A DNA stretch of 64,000 nucleotides from Panicum virgatum. Taxonomy: Eukaryota; Streptophyta; Magnoliopsida; Poales; Poaceae. The DNA is taken from assembly GCF_016808335.1 (NCBI RefSeq), contig NC_053138.1:51738951-51802950 (forward strand), written 5' to 3'. The translations under genes were made by a program, and so were the position numbers. Each line of letters opens with the position of its first letter. The stretch's first letter is position 1. Shown in pieces: positions 56,520 through 64,000 of the stretch. The notes beneath the pieces are model-generated. The model had not been told where the DNA came from. It worked only from the letters and a program-made list of their open reading frames with translations, and made no database searches.

Positions 56520-59500
56520 AAGGAGTCTTCTGGAACAGCAGATGTCTTGCAGACTTGGCTAAACACATATATTTATCAGAGATGGTCAAAGAGGAGCAAA
56601 TTAATTTTATTGCTCTTTCAGAGACAGGTAGCGATGACTTCTCAGATGCTACTTTGAAAAACTTTTGTGGGGGCTGAGATTTTATTTGACATAGTTTGGC
56701 CCCACACGGTCGTTCAAGCGCATCCTTTTGGGGGCTGACCTGAACTATTTTGACATTGGTGCCATCGACGAGGGTGACTTTTATGTTAAGTTCATCCTTC
56801 GAGATAAGTCTGATGGCTTCAAGTTTGCACTATATGTTGTCTATGGACCGGCTCAACTTAATAATAAAGAGGCCTTTTTAGTGGAGATGACTCACACCTG
56901 CTCGCGGGAGTCTCTACCTTATATCATAGGTGGGGACTTTAATATTATGAGACATCCAGATGACAAGAGCACAGATAACTTTGATAGTAAATGGCCCAAC
57001 ATCTTTAATGCGGTAATCGAAACCCTGGACCTCAAAGAGATCATTATGTCGGGTCGTCAATACACTTGGGCTGGTCCAGGAGATGAGCTGACTTTTGAGA
57101 AATTTGATAGAGTACTTGTTAGTACTGAATGGGAGGATAAATACCCTTTATCAACGGTTGAGGCTAGGGATAGAAACATTTCTAATCACACTCCCCTTGT
57201 CTTAAACACTGACTCTTCTACTCACCAGAATGGGCAATTGTCCTTCAAATTTGAGACAGGAATGCCATGGCACCACGTCGCTACAAAGATGGCAAAATAA
57301 GATTAGGCGCCTCAGGCAATACCTAAGAGGGTGGGCCAGGCATACAGCTGGAGTGTATAAAAAAGAAAAGAAAAGACTTATCGCTTGGTTAGACAAGTTA
57401 GATAAAAAGGCAGAAACCAACATCCTGACAGATAATGAGATCAATTTAAAGCATCATATAAAGGAGAGATTAATTTTCCTTCTGAGAGAAGAAGAGATTA
57501 AATGGTATGAGAGGGCGAAGGTGAAAACCCTTCTTCATGGAGATGACAACACTCGCTTCTTTCATCTAGTGGCCAATGGCAAGCACCGCAAACAACACAT
57601 CTTCAGATTAGAACAAGAAGATGGCATAATTGTGGGAAACATTGAACTCAAAAAGTATATCACAAATTATTACAAGAACTTGTTTGGTCAACCAGATGAG
57701 AATGACATCTCACTTGTGGAAAGTCGAATAGATGACATTCCTCAAGTAACAGAAACAGAGAATGAGATCCTGATTTCTGCTTTCACTGAGATAGAGGTGA
57801 AGGAGGGGGTGTTTCAAATGGAACACAATAAAGCCCCTAACCCTGATGGTTTTCTAGCAGAAAAATTTCAAGTATTCTGGGAAATAATAAAGGAGGACCT
57901 TATGGTACTCTTCAAAGATTTCCATGAAGAACGCCTACCTCTTTATAGTCTCAACTTTGGAGTGATTACACTACTTCCAAAGACAGTGGATGCGAAACAA
58001 ATACAACAATATAGGCCAATCTATGTTCTTAATGTCAGCTTCAATATTTTCACAAAAGTTGGCACCAACAGGTTGAATAAGGTAGCTCAAACAGTGGTTA
58101 GTCCCTCCCAAATTGCCTTTATGCCAGGTAGAAATATCATGGAGGGGGTAGTTATACTCCACGAAACCATTCACGAGCTACACAATAAGAAGCGAGATGG
58201 GGTCATTTTCAAAATTGACTTTGCAAAAGCCTATGATAAAGTTAAATAGTCGTTCCTTCAACAAACACTAAGTATGAAAGGGTTCTCACTCAAATGGTGT
58301 AGCTGGGTTGAAGGAATGGTTAAGGGGGGTAGTGTTGGGGTTAAGGTCAATGGTGACATTGGTCATTACTTCCAAACTAAGAGGGGGCTTAGACAAGACG
58401 ACCCTATGTCTCCTGTCCTATTCAATATAGTTGCAGATATGCTAGCAATTGTGATTAAAAGAGCTAAGGATGATGGACAAATCAGTGGTGTTATACCACA
58501 CCTAGTGGATGATGGCTTGTCGATTTTGCAATATGCAGATGATACCATCATTTTCCTGGACCATGACATCGAACAAGCAAAAAATATGAAACTTCTGCTA
58601 AGTGTTTTCGAACAGATGTCTGGTCTTAAGATAAACTTTCACAAAAGTGAGCGAAAAAGTTTGAAGATGAGTATATCGAACTCTTTGGATGCAATGCTGG
58701 GGAGTATCCTTTCAGATATTTGGGTATTCCAATGCATCATCGACAGCTCTGTAATATTGATTGGAGGAAAGTCGAAGATCGTTTTGAAAAGAAGTTAACA
58801 CGTTGGAAAGCTAAGCATTTGTCATATGGAGCTAGATTAGTTCTTCCAAACTCAGTGCTTAGCAGCATACCCATGTTCATGTTGTCCTTTTTTGAGATAC
58901 CCAAAGGGGTTCTTAAGAAACTTAATCAATACAGATCGAGTTTCTTTTGGCAAGGTGGCTCAGATAAGAAAAAATACCGCTTAGCTAAATGGGACATTCT
59001 CTGCTGCCCTAAAGATCAAGGTGGCCTTGGAGTCATTGATCTCAAGGTTCAGAATAAGTGCCTTCTAAGCAAATGGATAGTTAACCTGCTTAACAGAGAA
59101 GGCACATGGCAATCTATGCTCAGAAACAAATATTTGAGCTCAAAATCTCTACAAGTGCAAGCTAAACCAAACGACTCATTTTTGGAGAGGGTTAATAAAG
59201 ATTACAGAAGAGGTCTTGGCCTATAGATCCTTTGAGATTAAAGATGAGAAACAAACGAGATTTTGGGAGGATACTTGGGTGGGCCAAAGGCCATTCAAAT
59301 ATTAGTATCCAACAATTTACAACATAGCTCGCCAACCACATGCATCAGTAGCGAGTGTGTTAAGTTCAGAACCCCTAAACATTTCGTTTAGAAGGGCATT
59401 GGTGGATGAAAAACTCCAAGAATGGCTTGACCTGGTAGCTAAGATAACCAACATCAATTTAGTTGACGGGAGAGATCACTTCAAATGGCATTTAAATAAA

Positions 59501-59974
59501 TATGGGATCTTTACTGTTAGATCTATGTGCCTCCACAAGATGAACCAGCATACTCCCTTTTGCCACAAATTAATTTGGAAACTAAAAATCTCTCTCAAGA
59601 TAAAGATTTTCTTTTGGTATCTCCAAAGAGGAGTTATCCTAACAAAATATAATCTAGTGAGAAAAAATTGGAATGTGAGTTTGAAGTGTTGCTGCTGTAA
59701 TTGTAATGAATCGATTACACATCTCCGCTTTGACTGTCACCATAGAAAGGAGATTTGGAGGATAGTCTATTTAGCTACAGGGTTAACCCTGCTAAGATCG
59801 ATTTCCCATATGCTAGGGAATTGGCTCTCAAATTTTGGTGACAAGGAGAGGTGTGTCATGTTGGTGGGGGCAACTGCATTGTGTTGGGCTATTTGGAGAT
59901 GTCGTAATGATATTATTTTTAACAAAATCAAGTATTCTTCATTTATGCTGGCTGTTTTCAGGGGGACCTACTAG
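56516..59974 (+). pseudogene. LINE ORF2: endonuclease, reverse transcriptase, zf-RVT
   Basis: The Met at 56516 opens with MKGVFWNSRC, the start of an APE-type endonuclease. The endonuclease has IIGGDFNIMRHPDDK (about 56920-56965) and SNHTPLVL, where Asn replaces the Asp of the usual SDH. RT follows: NKAPNPDGF (57825 on), FKIDFAKAYDKV (58205-58245), RGLRQDDPMSPVLFN and QYADDTIIF (58530 on). Near 59560-59750 is the zinc-binding region with CCCCNCNESITHL. Stops near 56676 and 56688, a 1-bp loss near 56726, stop 58247-58249 and frameshifts near 58760 and 59220 break it. The altered endonuclease triad would be inactivating on its own. Confidence 0.85.
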
Positions 59975-60222
59975 TTGCACATGTGGGCGCACCTATAGCA
60001 TGAAGATATGACGAAGGTGCTATTCCGAAGGGCAAGTCTTGCTTTGGAGACCGTCGCCTTGGAAATAGCCAATCGGGGGTGGAAGCATAACCTATGGATT
60101 GGTTTAGATCATTTTTCCTTTATTTTCCTCCCAATTAGCCAATGGACGGTTTTGTTTTGTAATAATCTTTTGGCCATATAGACTTTGTAGAGTTTGGAAC
60201 TCGTTTCCATTTTCTAAAAAAA

Positions 60223-61058
60223 ACGGTCACATACCCAATGTATATACCATCACATACTTTATGTACCTATTCTTCATTGGGTAAGATACGTTGTACATCA
60301 TGAGATATATATGTGGGAGTAGCTGCAAGTGTAGAACGAAATTTTCCTATGTATACCCATTTCGACGTGAAGCATCGGCTTGTGATCCTAAATCTAGTGA
60401 TTGATTATTGACTTGTCAAGGCATTCTTCTCAAAGAGACATAGATGCGAATCCGCCGGAGTAAGGTTTCCACCCAAAATTTTAGTTTGGTCCATCTTATG
60501 TGGTTGACAGGTGAGACCGTTTTCCCCATGCATTGGTCCTCTTCGTGCCGCTCTGAATCCGAGTGTGATTCAACTATTGATTGAGGGTCTAATCCGGACT
60601 CCACCTAGCCCCTGACATCGTTGCAACCGGATTCCGGACTCCACCCTGAGCCCCTATCCATCCATCTCCGTTCATCCTGGAGAACTGGATTTCGGACTCC
60701 ACGCTGAGCCCCTATCCATCCATCTCCGTTCATCCATCTCCCTTCAGCCACGACAGGCGTTTGTTACATGGTTGCTTCCCAACTCCAGTAGTGCACCGCA
60801 CATGCTACTGGATTGTGACGCCAGATGGATCATCTAATTCAACGTGGGATTTCATAAATTTTCTGACTCCGACAAGGAAATGCATTCATGAGAAGGTCAT
60901 TCAGTTTGAGCTTTGAACACCGCGCCGCAACTTTTTCGCCCTAAAAAAATACTATCTTAAATGCTTTAGTTCTGAGAGTAAGGTTTATGATTTAATCTGC
61001 TGCTGGCTAAATGCAAATGCCACATTATATACAATTAACAAAACAGCCAACATATATA
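60223..61058. other. Unassigned sequence with a 58-bp tandem repeat
   Basis: No gene was recognised. 60631-60735 holds two copies, offset 58 bp, of a segment starting TTCCGGACTCCACCCTGAGC and ending in CCATCC repeats. A partial copy starts near 60592. Confidence 0.6.
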
Positions 61059-61276
61059 GGCCGTGTTTAGTTCCATTCATTTTGAATTTTGAAAGAGAAT
61101 CTTTTCATATTTGAAGTATTAAACATAGACTAATCATAAAACTAATTACAGAACTCGTCTGTAAACTACGAGACGAATCTAATGAGTCTAATTAATCCAT
61201 CATTAGAGCATGTTTACTGTAGATTTACTGTAGCAATTTAGTGTCTATTCACAGCCTAATTAGGTTCATTAGATTC
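61059..61276 (+). mobile_element. Partial MITE with GGCCGTGTTTAGTTCC terminus
   Basis: The left end GGCCGTGTTTAGTTCC and the interior words (ATTAAACATAGACTAATCA, CGAGACGAATCTAATGAG) match a MITE type very common in grasses. The right terminus is missing, cut off where the Copia LTR begins. The superfamily is left open. Confidence 0.6.
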
Positions 61277-62038
61277 TAAAAGCGATCGAGTGCTCTAACC
61301 TAAGAGGGGGAGGGTGAATTAGGCACTATAAAAACCTTAACCTATGGCTCCAACTAGTTTGCACAAAAACTTAAACTAAAACATGCTATCTAGATGTGCA
61401 GCTACAGTTTACCTTAGTGTGAAACCCTCATCCCAAAAGAGTTTAGCAACATATAGCCAATCCTATCAAGAAACTATTCTATGAAAGTAAAAGCACAAAG
61501 ATTGCAATATGAAATACGAAAGCTTAAAGAGAGGGATTAGAGGAAGCAAACTCTTGATGCGAGAATTTATCCCGTGGTTCGGATTGCCACAAAGACGCCC
61601 CTACATCCACGTTGTTGAAGCACTCACGAAGAGTATCGCTTTCCGGCAATCAAGTCTCTTCCGTGAACACAGTCACGGTCACCTTGATCCCGATATCCAC
61701 TAAGGGAGATTGCCCACGAAGGAGGGGTCTCCATCCCCCGCACAATGTTGTCGACGCCTTTCCACACCAAGCCAGAGGGTCATTGAATTGCCGGCGAGCC
61801 ACCAATGCTCTAAGGAGGCTGGCGCACCGAGATACAAGTTTGGTTCACTCTAGAACCACAGCACAAGGATCTAAACCTTGCTTGATCACTCACTCAAGAG
61901 CTAACCTAGAACTAACACTTACAAAGTTTGTGCTAAGGACTAAGGATTTGATCTCTATGTTCTTGGATGGTTTGGAGGTGTTCTTGGATGTGTGTGTGTG
62001 ATGTTTTGGAACTCCAGCAAGATTCAAATAGTCGGGAG

Positions 62039-62118
<80 letters not shown>

Positions 62119-62765
62119 TCCAACTTGAACTAGCCGTTTAGAGCCGTTGGACACTTTTCTGCGTAGGCATCGGAACTTCCGGTGCAAAGAGCATCGGTAC
62201 TTCCGGTCACTCACAGACTGAAACTAGTCGTTGGCTTCATTGACATAGCTGCAGCAACTCCAGGGACCATCGGTTAAACCGATGCTTAAGCGTTGGTTCT
62301 TCCGGTGACACTTGATCTTCATGTAGCCGTTACACTCTTCCTTTCTTGCTGACGTCATTGCACCGACGCTATGCTCCGATGGGGCATCGGTTAAACCGGT
62401 GCTGAAGGCTTGGCTCCTGGGCACTTGACATCGTCTCTGGACAATAGTATGCTGATTTCACCGATGCCTCTCTTTGACCCGTCGGTTAAACCGGTGCTAC
62501 TGAGTTTTCCTCACTTGGGTACGCACGTCCAATTACACCGATGCTAGGGCGTCGGTGTATCCGGCAACCATCGGATGCACCGATGGTGATGCATCGGTTT
62601 AACTGGTGCAACGTCCATTTCGTCCCGGCAAACATTTGGATTCTTGAAATATATTCTATCTCTGGATTTCCACTATACTTTGACACCTCTATGACTGATT
62701 GGACTTGTCATCTTGATGGTGGATTGGACTCATGGTGAATTATTGGTGGTGCACTCATCGCATCA
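61277..62765. mobile_element. SIRE-like Copia solo LTR (about 1.49 kb)
   Basis: Its start, TAAAAGCGATCGAGTGC (TG changed to TA), and its end GCACTCATCGCATCA form an imperfect terminal inverted repeat. The early words TAAGAGGGGGAGGGTGAATTAGG parallel the G-run plus TGAATAGG of the Copia LTR at 8671. No PBS, PPT or coding domain is present. No clear target duplication was found (GATTC on the left, GCAGG on the right), so an end may be altered. The second half carries eight CGG-N5-CCG-type sites between 62171 and 62604. Confidence 0.65.
62041..62115. repeat. Compound (CA)n(TA)n microsatellite
   Basis: About 15 CA/AC units pass directly into about 22 TA units inside the Copia LTR. ORFs with Tyr-Ile or Cys-Val runs over it are artefacts. 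Confidence 0.95.
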
Positions 62766-63811
62766 GCAGGCGGCACGGCGGAACCCCATGGTGGCGCCGG
62801 CGACATTGTACAGCACCTCGTATGTCTGCAGCTGGCCGTTGCCGATGACCCCGATCGCCCGGTCGTCGCTGCCGGGGGCAAAGGCGAGGCAGTTGTCGTA
62901 GAGGATCCCCGACGGGTCGAGCTCCACAGCGGCGCTGTGGTCGAACACCAGCGTGATGGTTGGCAGCGTGACGCGGCGGACCCCCCTCAAGTCGTAGCAG
63001 GTGTCGAGCTGGTACTTGGGCGGCGCCGCGCGGTACATCCCCATCCTGGCCCGGAAGGCGGCGCGCAGCGCCCCGTACGCCGTCGGCGGGAGGCGCGTGA
63101 TCACCGAGCGCGAGTCCACGACGGAGCCGGGCGCGAACACCGCCGGCGGCACGGCGAGGGCCTGGCCGGCGACGACGATGGCCTGGAGGCGGACGAGGTA
63201 GAGCATCGGCGCCTGCGGGACGGCGAACATGGGCGTGAGGGCGTACCGGGAGGCGGCGACCCCGGGCACGCCGAGGACGAAGAAGCCGCTGTAGCTCGGC
63301 GTCCGCGGGAGGCAGTAGGAGAAGACGCCGCCGTAGGTGAGCCGGGTCTGCGACGCCAGCGACTGCGCGCCGCCGCCGAGCGCCATGATCCCGGCGGTGT
63401 CGTTGGGGAAGTGGCCGCGCACGGCGTGGCTGCACCCGAACTGGAACCCGCCGATCACCGAGGTGGGGTTGAGCCGGAGCACGTCGGAGATGAAGGTGCC
63501 CGCGGTGGACCACCCGTCGGGAATCGGGATACTGGACGCGGTACTGGCACTGCCGGGACCCGCCGGCGCAGCCGTTGCCGTAGGGGCCGAGCTGCCGGCA
63601 GATGGGGGAGCCGCAGGCGAAGGGCGCGTACGTCGACGACTGCGAGGGGTCGTAGAGGGTGTCCGTCTGAGGGTGGCACTGGGGCCTGGGGCAGGGGGCG
63701 CACTGCACCCAGGCCACGTCGCTGGCGGTGTCCCGCACCATCGTCTGCTTCACGCCCGGCACCCGCCGCCCGCCGCAGGTTCGAAGATGGTCACCGCCTC
63801 GGAGTTCTAGT
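62763..63811 (-). pseudogene. A1-family aspartic protease (nepenthesin/CND41-like), frameshifted
   Basis: The likely second exon begins after the acceptor CTAG at 63808-63811 and runs to the stop at 62763-62765. The first catalytic site is in VRDTASDVAWVQC (Asp 63730-63732), with DTA instead of DTG as in several plant relatives. The second is in VVDSRSVITRLPPTAY (Asp 63114-63116). The conserved Cys pattern (CAPCPRPQC, FGCS, CYDL, C-terminal GFRRAAC) and GVIGNGQLQTYEVLYNV are present. A 7-bp insertion near 63518-63525, which looks like a partial duplication of CCCGA, shifts the frame between the two sites, and a second small indel near 63780 is likely. Exon 1 with the signal peptide should lie beyond 63840 and is not recognised. 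Such proteases are normally secreted or plastid-directed; this copy looks non-functional unless the indels are assembly errors. Confidence 0.85.
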
Positions 63812-64000
63812 TGCATTGCATTGCATCATCAGCGAACAGTAGCTTAGCTAGTCATCAGACACGGGTATATATATAAAGAGAGACAGAGAGAGACATAATT
63901 ATTAATATATATGTAAATGTGTTCTTGCCTCTGACGTGGGGTCACTGTCTTGGCCAATGTTGGGTCCAATGGTGGGAGCGTGCTGGCCGCTCTTGGTGTC
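63812..64000. other. Probable intron of the protease gene
   Basis: AT-rich, with a (TA)n/(AG)n stretch at 63870-63915. The last 60 bases are GC-rich and could be the end of exon 1 on the minus strand, but no donor site is clear. Confidence 0.35.

Larger units (their letters stand above)
54736..60222 (+). mobile_element. L1-type LINE retrotransposon, decayed
   Basis: Two consecutive ORFs have the plant L1 layout: ORF1 with a DUF4283-like domain, and ORF2 with APE endonuclease, reverse transcriptase (YADD) and a C-terminal zf-RVT domain. It ends in a short A-run (60216-60223). Many indels and stops place it among old copies. The 5' end is uncertain: a 9-bp match to the sequence after the A-run at 54265-54273 would put it near 54274, but that stretch includes a CACTA-like end. 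A 19-bp repeat (GTGGGATTGGGAGGTCCA at 54736 and 54848) lies at the start of ORF1. Confidence 0.88.

Noticed and set aside
61890..62214. ORFs with Tyr-Ile and Cys-Val runs
   Set aside because: They translate the (CA)n(TA)n microsatellite.
62755..63816. 353-codon single ORF over the aspartic protease
   Set aside because: Only its first third matches the protease family; after the 7-bp insertion it continues in the wrong frame with Arg/Pro-rich sequence. The true continuation is in the frame of 62763-63482.

Overview
The window reads as heterochromatic or gene-poor DNA of a grass, probably a panicoid. The evidence is the transposon content: Tekay/Del-type chromovirus LTRs of 3.5 kb, SIRE/Maximus-type Copia elements with an extra 3' ORF, Stowaway and hAT MITEs, CACTA ends with CACCGCCGG subterminal repeats, a FAR1-like MULE transposase, and a GC-rich aspartic protease of a grass-expanded family. 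The species cannot be named from this. No intact host gene, rRNA, tRNA gene or CRISPR array was found. Nearly all coding sequence belongs to mobile elements and nearly all of it is broken.

Layout. 1-26325 is one nested stack. The outermost layer is the remnant of a Gypsy-type LTR (8274-8670 plus 24249-26325, its start left of the window). Into it went a non-autonomous LTR element on the minus strand (before 1 to 8273; only a zinc-knuckle ORF, LTRs of about 3.5 kb) and a complete SIRE-like Copia element on the minus strand (8671-24248, TSD CCCTC). The Copia element was then hit twice by LTR elements that left solo LTRs: one in its 3' LTR (9427-12434, TSD GAGAA) and one inside gag (21030-22448, TSD ACCTT). 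26326-26823 is a short unassigned stretch. 26824-39139 is a full-length Tekay-type chromovirus (TSD CACGT) with near-identical LTRs, an intron-like GT-AG sequence in gag and four in-frame stops.

39145-48250 carries two convergent transposon-type genes: a multi-exon gene ending in a Ulp1/SENP-like C48 cysteine protease (plus strand) and a FAR1/MULE transposase (minus strand). Both are damaged. Together they resemble a MULE that carries a SUMO-protease-like gene, but I could not find its terminal inverted repeats. The chromovirus sits just upstream of the Ulp1-like gene.

49447-53839 is a non-autonomous CACTA element (TSD TAC) that has collected other pieces: a hAT MITE with an 8-bp TSD, a Helitron-type 3' end, a coiled-coil gene fragment and a CTGTC-rich repeat unit. 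It abuts a Stowaway MITE (53842-54092). 54736-60222 is a decayed L1-type LINE (ORF1 with a DUF4283-like domain; ORF2 with endonuclease, reverse transcriptase and zf-RVT). 60223-62765 holds tandem repeats, part of a MITE and a SIRE-like solo LTR. The window ends in a frameshifted aspartic protease gene on the minus strand (62763-63811), whose stop codon coincides with the end of the adjoining LTR.

The observations most worth checking are the frame-preserving intron in the chromovirus gag, the Ulp1/FAR1 gene pair, the CGG-N5-CCG arrays shared by two different Copia LTR families, the blocks conserved between otherwise diverged Gypsy LTRs, and the matching PPT region and PBS in the autonomous and non-autonomous Gypsy elements.
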